Positions 10,901 to 20,540 of a stretch of DNA of 64,000 nt are shown here, piece by piece (within the stretch, counting starts at the first letter, position 1; the number at the start of each line of letters is the position of its first letter). This DNA is from Pipra filicauda (Eukaryota > Chordata > Aves > Passeriformes > Pipridae), in the NCBI RefSeq assembly GCF_003945595.2, contig NW_024104770.1, forward strand, positions 62,001-126,000, in the 5' to 3' direction. Position numbers and translations under genes: made by a program. Under the pieces are notes generated by a model that was given only the letters and a program-made list of their open reading frames with translations, was not told the origin of the DNA and ran no database searches.

Positions 10901-11371
10901 TCGGACTAACTGTGACAACTGTCCAACAACATTTTTATGGCCTGCGAGGCTCTCACAGTAACTGGTCTCCATAGGGTTGCGCACTTCAATACCCCCTACT
11001 CGGGTAGGGATGTGTCCCATTCCCGAGGGGTACCGGCACCTCCACACCCCCTCCCGCGGACCCGCCCACTGGCCAATTCCAACCGGGAATGTGGATGCGT
11101 CTCCCGGGCATCGGCAGTGCCTGTTCGGAGAGGGCGCCCCGGGATGCTCCAGGACCTCCAGCTATTCCCCAGCCTCTCACTGGGACTGGGCTCCCCTCAC
11201 TGCCTTCCTGCCCTTCCGGAGGGTCCCAGACACCTTGGGGATCGTCCCCTACACCCACGGTCCGACGTCCTGCTGCTTCCTTGTCCCTCACTACGTCCCC
11301 ATCCAGTGCCAGACTCTCTGCTGTCCCCTCGCCACCTCCAGCGGGTGATGCCTGCGGCCGCAGGGCTCCCA
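10901..11371. other. Non-genic spacer between U1 gene 1 and the CR1
   Basis: About 470 bp of moderately GC-rich unique sequence. I see no exon, RNA gene or clear repeat in it. Confidence 0.5.
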
Positions 11372-12145
11372 TTCACAGAATCACAGAATCAACTGGGTTG
11401 GAAAAGACCTCTGAGATCATCAAATCCAACCTATGACCCAACACCCTCTTGTCACCCAGCCCAGAGCACCCAGTGTCACATCCAGTCTCTTCTTAAAAAC
11501 CTCCAGGGACGGTGACTCCATCCCCTCCCTGGGCAGCCCGTTCCAATGTCTGACCACTCTCTCTGTGAAGAACTTCCCAATGTCCAACCTAAACCTCCCC
11601 TGGTGCAGTTTAAGACCGTACTCTTGTCTTACTGCTGGTTGCCTGGGAGAAGAGCCCCAGGCTCCAACCTGGCTCCAACCCCACCCGGTTCCGACCTCCT
11701 GTCAGAGAGCTGTAGAGACTGAGGTCTCCCCTGAGCCTCCTCTTCTCCAGGCTCAACAACCCAGTTCCCTCAGCTGCTCCTCATCAGACTTGTGCTCCAG
11801 ACCCTTCACCAGCCTCGTTGCCCTTCTCCAGACCTGCTCCAGCATCTCGACATTCTTCCTGAGCTGAGGGCCCAGAACTGGACACAGCAATCCAGGGGTG
11901 GCCTCACTAGTGCAGGGAAGAATCACTTCCCTGGTCCTGGTGCCACACTGTTCCTGATCCGGACCAGGTGCCGTTGGCCTTGGCCACCCGGGCACATTCT
12001 GGCTCATGTTCAGCTGCTGTCGAACAGCACCCCCAGGTCTCTTTCTCTCCAGCTGTTCTATCTGCAGCCTGTGGTGCCACAGGGAGTTGTTGTGGCCAAA
12101 GTGCAGGAGTCGGCACTTGGCCTTGTTCAACCCCACACTGTTGGA
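11372..12145 (-). mobile_element. CR1 LINE, 3' half with decayed reverse-transcriptase C-terminus
   Basis: The minus strand carries a broken CR1 RT tail: NKAKCRLLHFGHNN, then REVILPCTSEATPG, then EMLEQVWRRATRLVKGLEHK and EEQLRELG. It ends at the low-coordinate side in the CR1 3' signature (AATCACAGAATCAACTGGG on plus). Several frame breaks show it is dead. It lies in the spacer of the inverted U1 pair. Confidence 0.93.
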
Positions 12146-12230
12146 TCCTTCCCATCTCTCCCTCCGCAGAGCCCACTAACAGATTAACACCGCCCGCACG
12201 ATCACTGTCACCTTCCTATTTCCCGGGATA

Positions 12231-12244
12231 TTTCTGTTTTTCAC
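12231..12244 (-). terminator. U1 3' box, copy 2
   Basis: On the minus strand, GTGAAAAACAGAAA follows the U1 copy 2 end by about 8 nt. It fits the 3'-box consensus but differs from copies 1 and 3, so it comes from a different flank. Confidence 0.6.
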
Positions 12245-12252
12245 TATCAGAC

Positions 12253-12416
12253 CAGGGGAGAGCGCGAACGCAGTCCCCCACTACCACAAATTATGCAGTC
12301 GAGTTTCCCGCATTTGGGGAAATCGCAGGGGTCAGCACACCCGGAGTGCAAGGGATGAGCCTCGCCCTGGGAAAACCACCTGCCTGATCATGGTGTCTCC
12401 CCTGCCAGGTAAGTAT
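12253..12416 (-). ncRNA. RNU1: U1 snRNA gene, copy 2
   Basis: A 164-nt U1 gene on the minus strand, identical by eye to copies 1 and 3, including the changed bases in the loops of stem-loops I and II. Upstream DNA is nearly identical to copy 1 for about 250 bp and carries the octamer, again at -212. The 3' flank is unrelated to the other two. Confidence 0.95.
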
Positions 12417-12620
12417 GACTCCACCTCCCCGGCCCCACCGCGCCCGCCCCGCGCACCCACCCCGAGCACACGCTCACCGACCACCCGGCCCCGCCCCCGC
12501 GCGGCCCCGCGCTCCCCACCGTCCCGCACGGCCCCGCCCGCGCAGCAGCGCCCGCGGACGCGCGTGGCCGCGGGGTCTGTGTGCGGGACGTGTCCCGGCG
12601 TCCCGCGCGAGCGGTGTGTG

Positions 12621-12628
12621 ATTTGCAT
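12621..12628 (-). promoter_or_regulatory. Octamer (DSE) of U1 gene 2
   Basis: ATTTGCAT on plus (ATGCAAAT on minus), at -212 relative to U1 copy 2. Confidence 0.85.
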
Positions 12629-12677
12629 AATCCCGCCCTCCTCCCCAGCGAGGCTCCGCCCTCCGGCGGCAGCACCG

Positions 12678-12694
12678 CCCCCCCCCCCCCCCCC
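12678..12694. repeat. 17-bp poly(C) run
   Basis: An uninterrupted run of C at the outer edge of the U1 copy 2 upstream block, where homology with copy 1 ends and ERV-type sequence begins. Confidence 0.9.
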
Positions 12695-12699
12695 GATCT

Positions 12700-14630
12700 T
12701 CTGACACAACTCGGGGTCGTACAAACTACGACAGATTCTTCTGTTCCTTCTGGGTATTATTTCTTTTAACAACCCTTAATCCCTTTTCTGTCTTATAGGT
12801 GGAACAGGGAAAGCTCCAGCCAACCAGAAAAGGTATTTACGGACACTGACAGATATTTGTATTTCTAATCTGCGAAAAGCAGCAATGGACCTGCCCCGAC
12901 ACGGATCTCTTGATGCATCCATCCTCTTCTCAGGGACCAGTCAGCGTTCACAAGTATTTCCCCTTTGTCCTCTGCCGCGGTCCGAACGGGGGAGGGGAAT
13001 GGGGCCGCGGCACAGCACGGACCCCAGACACAAAGGTGGGGTGCAGGTAGAATCTCTGTTCCAGCGCACACGCGGGGTTTTTATCTGGAGGGAAAGGGCC
13101 AGAACATAGGGCGGAGCAGGAGACAGACAGGCGGGGGGACAAACCAGGATTGGGCCACGGGCAAAAGGGGGGGAGCGCAGGAGGGACCGGGGAGGAAAGG
13201 GCGAATGGGGGCTGTCTCCTGCCGCAGCTTCTCCAGCCAGTCGGCAGAGAAGCCAGAGGAGCAGGGAGGTGAGCAGGCCAGGACGTGCCCGAAGACACAA
13301 ATTCTGGGGGAACACACAATGGGTACATGCACAACAACTATAAAGTCCAAATCATAAAGTCCATTCTATCGCTGTACATATTTTTCCATTTCTGGAATCG
13401 TTCCCATTCCGATTCCTGGTCCTCAACAGTCCTCTTCTCTGTCCTCTTCCTTTGTATGATCTGGTGCAAACTTTCTTTCCTCGGCTCAATTCCAGACGAA
13501 CATCAGGTGTCCAGGCATTACCTTCCCATCACTCCTGCACTGCTCTATATCCTGATGATTGAGGCTTTTTCACTGGCAGGACTGGAGTGTTACATTCTGA
13601 TTGGCAGCAATCCAAACTCTAAAAATCACTCTATTAACGGTTCCAGTCCTTTCCAGACCCCTCATTTTCTGGGGTGTTGGTCTTTTCTTACTGGTTTGAC
13701 TCCTGGTTTCAGTTCAGTTTTTACCAGACTCGGGTTTCTCGTTCATCCCGGGGTTCCCAGAGCCCAAACCAATGGTACAACTGCACCTAAAACTTCACTG
13801 GAGATTCCCTTGACTGCAGGTTTCCCTCGGGGAGTGGGCAGAGCTGTGCTTTCCATGCGTTTTCCAGAGGAATATGCAGCTGGACAGAGTCCTGAGGAAA
13901 AGTCAACTGTGCATTTAACTTGCACAGCAAATCCTGCCCAAGCAATGGCAAAGGACACTCGGCCTGTGGAGAAAGCCATGAGTTCATTTTGTGTTCCCAG
14001 TCGTGAACTCCACGGGGTGTGAAACGGTCTGGGGGATTCCCTGTCCCGGGGGAATTTCCCAGCAACAACACCCACTTTCCTTTTGCTAAAGGTCCCTCAG
14101 GGCCAGGACCTGTGGAATGAGCTGCTCCAGTATCCACTAGAAAATCCATTGTTCCGTTCCCCAGCTTACCTGGAACCTGAGGACTGGCCTGAGGACCGGT
14201 CCCCTTCAGTCCAGCCCAATTTCTGCCATAAATCCCATCTCTTCTGATTCTCCCTTCTGTCCGTTTGCAATTCAGGACACTCCTTTTCCCCGTGCCCCTC
14301 CTGTTTGCAACAGGCACCCTGATCCTTCTGGAGGGGTGTTAATCCCCACCCTCGCCCCCAAAATCCACCTCACCCTCTGCCTCCTCCGTGTCCCTGCACG
14401 TCAGTTGGGGCGGCTGACAACGGATTTGGGAATTTCACCCGGCTCTCTTCCTTTACTTCTCCCTCTTCCCTGTGGTTACAGACATCACTGGGGAAACAAC
14501 CGCCCCCGGTGCTCCTTCTCTCTTCCCGAGTTTCTTTCTAATCCCCGGCACGAACTGCCCAACCGAACGCCCGTTAAACAAACAGCCCCCGCTTCCCTCC
14601 GTTCCGAGGGATCCAACGGATCCGAATCCA
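12700..14630 (-). mobile_element. Endogenous retrovirus fragment (gammaretrovirus-like), minus orientation
   Basis: Sequence between U1 copies 2 and 3 is less GC-rich than its surroundings. It includes a retroviral protease region on the minus strand (see 13787-14317). The boundaries are set by where the U1-flank homology stops on each side, not by LTR ends: I could not find a convincing TG...CA LTR pair. The part below about 13.34 kb may be LTR or leader-like sequence. Polymerase beyond the start of reverse transcriptase is missing, and the element is clearly defective. Confidence 0.7.
13787..14317 (-). pseudogene. ERV gag-end/protease remnant
   Basis: An open frame of about 176 codons holds the aspartic-protease motif FLVDTGA (DTG at about 14134-14126). 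Downstream is the C-terminal LLGQDLLCKLNA motif, in the gammaretrovirus/class I style. Basic, arginine-rich residues ahead of it may be the end of nucleocapsid. The frame then breaks: a VWA-type start of the reverse-transcriptase domain continues in another frame to about 13743 and stops. The protein is therefore incomplete and not a working enzyme set. Confidence 0.8.
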
Positions 14631-14702
14631 TTCGGGAGGATCCGCCAGGGGGCGCTGCCCTGCGCGAGGGCCGGGGCGGGGCCTCCGGGATGGGGCGTGT
14701 CC

Positions 14703-14710
14703 ATGCAAAT
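14703..14710 (+). promoter_or_regulatory. Octamer (DSE) of U1 gene 3
   Basis: ATGCAAAT at -212 relative to U1 copy 3. The bases just before it differ from copies 1 and 2, so the shared unit starts at the octamer here. Confidence 0.85.
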
Positions 14711-14914
14711 CACACACAGCTCGCGGGGGACGCCGGGACACGTCCCGCACACAGACCCCGCGGCCACGCGCGTCCGCGGGCGCTGCTGCGCGGGCGGGGC
14801 CGTGCGGGACGGTGGGGAGCGCGGGGCCGCGCGGGGGCGGGGCCGGGTGGTCGGTGAGCGTGTGCTCGGGGTGGGTGCGCGGGGCGGGCGCGGTGGGGCC
14901 GGGGAAGTGGAGTC

Positions 14915-15078
14915 ATACTTACCTGGCAGGGGAGACACCATGATCAGGCAGGTGGTTTTCCCAGGGCGAGGCTCATCCCTTGCACTCCGGGTGTGCTGAC
15001 CCCTGCGATTTCCCCAAATGCGGGAAACTCGACTGCATAATTTGTGGTAGTGGGGGACTGCGTTCGCGCTCTCCCCTG
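14915..15078 (+). ncRNA. RNU1: U1 snRNA gene, copy 3
   Basis: A 164-nt U1 gene identical by eye to copies 1 and 2. It shares the upstream block from the octamer to the start with both, and it shares the first 20 or so bases of 3' flank (GGTTGGTCAAAGACAG) with copy 1. It is full length with an intact 5' arm and Sm site, and looks functional. Confidence 0.95.
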
Positions 15079-15086
15079 ACACGGTT

Positions 15087-15099
15087 GGTCAAAGACAGA
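15087..15099 (+). terminator. U1 3' box, copy 3
   Basis: GGTCAAAGACAGA, 9 nt after the RNA end. It is nearly the same as copy 1 and closer to the 3'-box consensus. Confidence 0.7.
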
Positions 15100-15438
15100 A
15101 TTAAGCTCCACCTTATCTGTGTGCGGCTTCATCCAGCTCTGCCGCAAGGGATGCGATAGCCCCCGTTCGCCGCTGTGAGTCACGCAGCGTCCCTTCCCGC
15201 ACGCCCCGCCTCGCAATCTTTGCCAATGCCGAGGCAGCAGCGGGGGCTGGGGCGTCTCCGGGATTTTATATCCCAAAATACCCGCAACAATAAATTATTA
15301 ACGCGAAATGGAACCAACTCGCAGCAGCCCCGCAGCTCCAGCTACCCGCCACCCGGCGTGGCCTGGCAGCACGGAGGGACCCCCAGGCTAGGGAGCAGGT
15401 CCAGGACCCCCTGGTGCCCCCCCAGCACGGGCAGGACA
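15100..15438. other. Spacer between U1 gene 3 and the MAPRE3 3' end
   Basis: About 340 bp with a short AT-rich patch (AATAAATTATTAACG near 15289). No gene seen. Confidence 0.5.
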
Positions 15439-15439
15439 T

Positions 15440-16217
15440 GGTGTTACCACACGAGTTTATTTAAATAAAACCGAACACAGATGCAGCGTTGCGACCGGAG
15501 TGATGGACCAGACAAGCGATGCGACAGGGACACGGCGGCCGGGGCGGGCGGGCGCTGCGAGCCCTCGTGGTCACCCACCCCGGACCCCGGCTCCGAGGGG
15601 GCCACGGGCGAGGGGAGAGGGCCACCGCTGTCCCCACCCCATAGCAGGGACAGGCTCCTGCTCTAGGACCCCCGTGGGGGCAGGTGCCCCCCACTGCCAC
15701 AGCTGCACAGGGCTGGGGTCTCCTCTTCATCTTCCCAGGAACCTGAAGCAACACCTCCCTCCTCCACACCACAGCCTCCCACCCCTGCGGGCTGCCAGGC
15801 ACACCCACCCTGCCGCGGGGGTCTCAGGGTCCCGTGGGGGTCCTGGCAGGGCAGGCAGCACGTGGCACCCCGGGCCAGCCCCCGAGGACTCGGTGTTCCG
15901 TCTCGCTCTCACCACGGGCAGGCGCGACGCCGGGGCGGCCGCGGCACTCGCTCACACCGAGGGGACAACGGAAATAAATATGGGGAGGGGGTGGCGCGGG
16001 CTGGGCCCCAGCGTGGGGCCAGAGCCCGGCCCCAGCCCCGGCCCCGGCGCGGCCGCGCTTCTCGCCCGGGGGACGTCGGCTGGTTATGGAGACGGGGGGT
16101 TCCCCCCGGAGCTGCCGGAGACCGCGATGGCATGTGACAGTGCAGGGCGAGGCACGGGCTCGGACCTCGAATGTCTATGGTGGGGGGCGGCGCGGGGGGC
16201 ACGGGCGCGGGCCGGGG
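15440..16217 (-). other. MAPRE3: MAPRE3 3' UTR with AATAAA signal
   Basis: Runs from the MAPRE3 stop codon to a canonical minus-strand AATAAA (TTTATT on plus at 15456-15461). Cleavage is expected some 15-20 nt further on. The UTR is GC-rich and shows no ORF homology. Confidence 0.7.
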
Positions 16218-18160
16218 CTAGTACTCGTCCTGGTCCTCTGGCGGCTGCTCCTCCAGCTCGTCATCCTCTGGTGGAGCGAAGCCCTCCTGAGGGAGATATG
16301 GTGGCCATTGGCACGAGGGTGGCAGAGGTGGGCACACTGACCCCCCCAACATGGCACCAGGGCTTTGTCAAAGCCCAAACCCCCCCAGCACCCGGGGCAG
16401 CGAAGGAGGCCGGAAGCGGCCGTGCGGAAGGGGTCCGTCCCCTCCCAGGGATGCCCAGAGAACAGGATGAGGAGACGGGGGTCCCGGGGGTCCTGTGGAG
16501 CCCAGTGCTCACCTCCGTGGCGTAGAGGACGCTGACGATGCCGGTGATGATGGGGCTGTTCTCGTTCTCGTGCTCCTGGCAGATGAGCTCGATGTCCCGC
16601 AGTTTGCTGAAGTAGAAATCCCGCTCCTTCTCCAGCCCGTCCACTGTCAGCTTCAGGTCCATCAGCTGTGGGAGAGGGACATGGCCGGAGCCTTCAGGGC
16701 CTCCCACAACCCTGCGGTGCCCCCCAGCCCCCCGGCAGGGTCGCCCCTACCTGCTGGTTGAGCTCCAGGATCTGCGCGTCGGCCTCGGTGCCGCCGTTGC
16801 GGGCGGCGGGCGAGTTTTTCCGAAGGATGCCGCTGGGCACATTGCCGAGGCGGGCTGGGTTTGGGGTGTTCTTGGGGCCGGTGGGGGAAGTTCTCTGGGG
16901 GACTTGACAGCACATGGGGACCGGTGGGTTAATGCCGGGGGGGGGCTGTCAGCGGGGACCCTCCCCTGCATCATGCCCAGAGGCAGCAGCGGGCAGCAAG
17001 GGCAGGCAGAGCCATGGCTTCAGGCTCTCCTGCTTTCAGCCCCCCTGTCTCTGTTTCCTCTGGCAGATTTCACCCCCAACCACCCCCAGGGGTGCTCGTG
17101 GCTTGGCTGGGGTTTGCTGTGCAATTTGGGGGGAGTCCCAGCCCTTGAGATGCTCCCATGTGGCTGGCACAGGGAGCCCCCGATGCCCACAGGAGCTGCA
17201 CCGTGGTGGCACAGCACAGGAAGACGGCAGCCAAGGGGGGCAAACCACCCCCAGCCCGGGGTGAGCGGGCAGACGGAGGCAGCTGAGCCTGGCCCAGCTC
17301 CCTGCTGTCCCCTCCACCTCCCTGCTGTCCCCTCCACCGCCCCGCTGTCCCTGCAGACCCGCCCAGCCCCCCCGTTACAGGCAGGCAGGCAGCAGAGCGG
17401 GGTGCAGGCAGGGGTTCGGGGGGACGCCTGGCCGTGGGGTGCAGGGGGCGGGGGCAGCGCTCGCCGGGGGGCCCCAGACATTACCTGCAGTGCCAATGGG
17501 TTTCTTGGATTTGTTGTAGATGTGATCACCTGGGTTAGGGGGGGGCGCGACGTCCTGGCCCTGCCGCGCCAGCAGCGGGTTGTACTCCTTCCCGTCGTAG
17601 TTGGCGTCGAAGAATTTCTTGAACCACTGGATGAACTCAAAGTTGTCCTGGAACTTGCCCTTCACCAGCCGCTCCACGGCGATGATCTGGGGGCACACGG
17701 AGGGACCGGTGGGGCCGTGCCCCCGGTGCAGCCCCCGGCACGGCAGGGACGCCGGCACGGCACGGCACAGCCCCCCGTGGCACAGCCCCCGCCATCCCCA
17801 TGGACCTACTTTGTCCACTCCCATCTTCTTGAAGGCGGCCTGCAGCACCTTGAAGTTGTGGATGTACTCGTGCTCCAGCTTGGCCTGGAATTTCACCTTC
17901 CGCAGGTGCACGCAGCCGGGGAACAGCATGTCCATGAACTGGCAATAGGCAGCCCCTGTGCCGAGCCCACGCCACGGTCAGGGGGGCTGGGGGCACAGAG
18001 ACACTGCCCCCTCCGTGTCCCCAACCCCCCCGAGCCCACCTGAGCAGAGCTGCTCGATCTTGGTGTAGTTGAGCTGCAGGGAGTCGTTGACCCAGGCCAG
18101 CATGTCATGGCGGCTCAGGTTCTCGCTGGTCACCGACGTCGAGTACACATTGACGGCCAT
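16218..18160 (-). CDS. MAPRE3: MAPRE3 (EB3), six coding exons, 280 aa
   Basis: End-binding protein 3, a microtubule plus-end tracker enriched in neurons and muscle. Coding exons (minus): 18160-18040, 17955-17810, 17686-17485, 16902-16751, 16665-16513, 16286-16218 (TAG at 16220-16218). The calponin-homology domain covers roughly residues 14-116 ([60 protein letters not shown]). A Ser/Pro/Arg linker follows ([12 protein letters not shown]), then the EBH coiled coil ([20 protein letters not shown]) and an acidic tail ending DEDQDEY-like, whose terminal EY recruits CAP-Gly proteins. The linker and the VAPPPNPGD region fit EB3 better than EB1 or EB2. Length is one residue short of the human 281. 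Confidence 0.97.
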
Positions 18161-19276
18161 GCCCCAGCTGGGAGAGACAGGGGTCACACCGGCACCCCGG
18201 GGCAACCCCCCCCCCGGCTGTCCATCCCACACAGGCTCTCACACTGGGGGCACTGGAACCTGGGGCACACATCCCACCCGGGCTCCAGTACTGGGGGATG
18301 CTGGGGCCAGGCTGCCATGGGACCTGTGGGACCCCCCCCTTCAGCTGCACCCACAAACAAGGCAGGAGGGGTGTGACAGGGAGGGGTGAGGGTCTCCAGA
18401 AGCCCCATGGTGGCCCACTCGGCTGGGTGGACCCCTGCCCTGAGCAAGGGTACCCAGAGGAGCTGGGTCACAGGGTGCCACCGGGAGCAAGACACAGATG
18501 TAGTGCAGGATGTTGCTCACGGGCAGGGGATCCCAGGGGACGTGGGCACCACAGAGGGGTCACGGGCACTGCCGAGGGCACTGCCTCTGCACCGGGGGGA
18601 TGTTGCTGCCCTGTGTGAGGCCACGGGGCTCCCGGGGGCTGCTGCCCATAAGCAGCTTAGGGCCCCCCCTCCGGCCCCCGGTGCTGCCTAATCTGCTGGG
18701 GCCAGGATCGGGATTGGGGTCCATTAGAGCAGGGCTTAGAGGGGCAACATCTGCCGGCAGGCATGGCCACAGGCCCGCGCCCAGATGGTGGGGGGCTCTG
18801 GGACCCCCTGTCCATGGCCCCAGCACTGCACAGCAAGGGGAGCCCCACCAAAGAGTGGCGGGCACCGAGCCCCCATCCCACTGCCCCCCACAAAATGCTT
18901 TAGCTCAGGGACCGATCGAGGGTCCCAGTCCTGCTGCCCCTCCCCGGGGCCGAGGGTCCCCGTGCCCCTCTCCCCCCCCCGCGCAGCAGCGGTGGCAGCG
19001 GCGGTGTTAATCCTCTTCCCTCCCTGGCCAGGGGGGCTGCGGGGCCCGGGCCAGCTGCCAGGCGGGGGCTTGGGGGGGGCGATCCCCATCACCCCCCCTC
19101 CCGCTGCCACGGCCCGGGGGGGCGAGGGGGGGCACTGCCACCGCACGGCTGCGCCCTGGGGGGCTGGGGGTGCATCGGCGGGGGGCCGTGGGGCGCTGCC
19201 ACCTCCCCGGTGCCCGTCTGGGGAGGAACAGGTGCCGGTGGCCGCAGCCCCCCCACGCTCGGGCTCAGCACCGCGG

Positions 19277-19286
19277 TGACTCAGCA
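19277..19286. promoter_or_regulatory. NF-E2/MARE-like site 1
   Basis: TGACTCAGCA, a full NF-E2-type element for small-Maf/CNC factors. Sites 2 and 3 are at 19621-19630 (GCTGAGTCAT) and 22194-22202 (GCTGAGTCA). Confidence 0.4.
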
Positions 19287-20402
19287 CCGGCGATGCCGCA
19301 CGGCCGCGGCCGTGGCCGCTTGAACCCCACGGGCAGCTGAGCCGACCGCCCCCCGCCGCGGCCGGGACCCCCGGCCCGCTCCGCCGTTCCACCGCACGCA
19401 GCCGGGGGCGGGTATCGGTATTTTTAGCCGCCGCCGCAGCCTCTGGAACCGCGGTCCCCGCGCCGCCGCCATCCCCGGCACGGCGCGGTGGGCACCGACC
19501 GCTCCCGGCACCGGCGAGAGCCCCCCCCGCGCCCGTCCCGCGGCCTCGTGCCAGCGGGGTGCGGGCAGGGGTCCCCGCCAGGCTCTGCCCCTCTCCCCCC
19601 TCCCTGGCTCCAGCAGCGGAGCTGAGTCATGCGCGGCGCTGAGCCAGAGCCACGCGCACTGCGGTGCCGCGGCTGCCGGGAACCGCCGCGCCGGGGCTGG
19701 GGGCTGCAGAGGGCCGCGTGGGGCAGGGGCTGCCCGCCCACGCCGCCCAGGAGCCGCCGACAAACCCCCGCCATCGCCGGCCCTTCCCCAAATAACCGGA
19801 GCTGCCGCCGGCAGAGCTGGACCCACCGCGAGCCGCGGGGCCGCACCGTGCCCCAGCGGAGCGGGGGATGCCCGGCGGGACCCGACACGGCCGCCCACGG
19901 CTCTTAGGCCCCCTGCCCGCGTTTGGGACCGGGCAGGGACCCCCTGGGGCCCCAACGGGGACGGGTTTCCCAGCGGGATGAACTGGGGTGCCACGGTGCC
20001 AGGCGAGCCCTACGTGTCGCCACCAGCCGCACCCCGACTCCCGCACACGCCGGCACACGTGAGAGCCCGGGGGAGAACCTTGGCCCGCGGGGAGAACCGT
20101 GACACGCCGGCAGAACCCTGACCCCTTCGGGGGAACCCCGACCCCGCCAGGCACCGGCGTGTCCTGACCCCGGAGCGGGGACGCGCTGGCCGGGGCACGC
20201 GGTGCCACCCAGCCCATCCCCACCCTCCCAAACCTCCCAAACACCTTCCAAGCCCCCGGCGCAGCGCCGAGCACGCCCCGGTGTAATGACAGGGCAGCCA
20301 GGGCCTGCGGCACCCTCCGACCCGCTGCCGCCCCGACGCCGGGTGATGGACGCGCCCAGGGCCGGGAGCCTCCGGCCCGGCCGGTTTGCCGCCGGCTGGT
20401 GC

Positions 20403-20540
20403 CAAAAAACTAATGAAAATAAGAACTGAGCCCCGATTCCCGGCAGGCTGTGGGGAGAGGGACTGTTGCCGGGCGCCCGGCCAGGCGGGGGACGCTTACC
20501 GCTGCATTTTAATTGTCCGGCCCCGAGCTGATAATCACGG
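20403..20540. promoter_or_regulatory. TAAT-rich islands in MAPRE3 intron 1
   Basis: Short AT-rich words (ACTAATGAAAATAAG, GCATTTTAATTGTCC, GCTGATAATCAC) sit in otherwise very GC-rich DNA. A further one, GAAATATTAATGCC, lies at about 21399-21412. They look like homeodomain or GATA-type sites in a candidate enhancer. There is no direct evidence of function. Confidence 0.35.

Larger units (their letters stand above)
10470..12663. repeat. Inverted repeat formed by U1 units 1 and 2
   Basis: The left arm (about 10470-10879) reappears as its reverse complement at about 12253-12663. The match runs from a GC-rich lead-in ahead of the octamer to the exact 3' end of the U1 coding region. Only scattered differences were seen, for example CCCCCGG against CCGCGG in the upstream region. 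The roughly 1.37-kb spacer carries a CR1. Homology stops abruptly at the 3' end of the RNA, where unit 2 diverges. Confidence 0.85.

Noticed and set aside
13285..14022. 245-codon plus-strand open frame in the ERV region
   Set aside because: It is antisense to the retroviral protease frame and has no homology of its own.
10716..15078. U1 copies as retropseudogenes
   Set aside because: They are full length and identical, and they have shared octamers at -212 and 3' boxes. They have no poly(A) tails or truncations.
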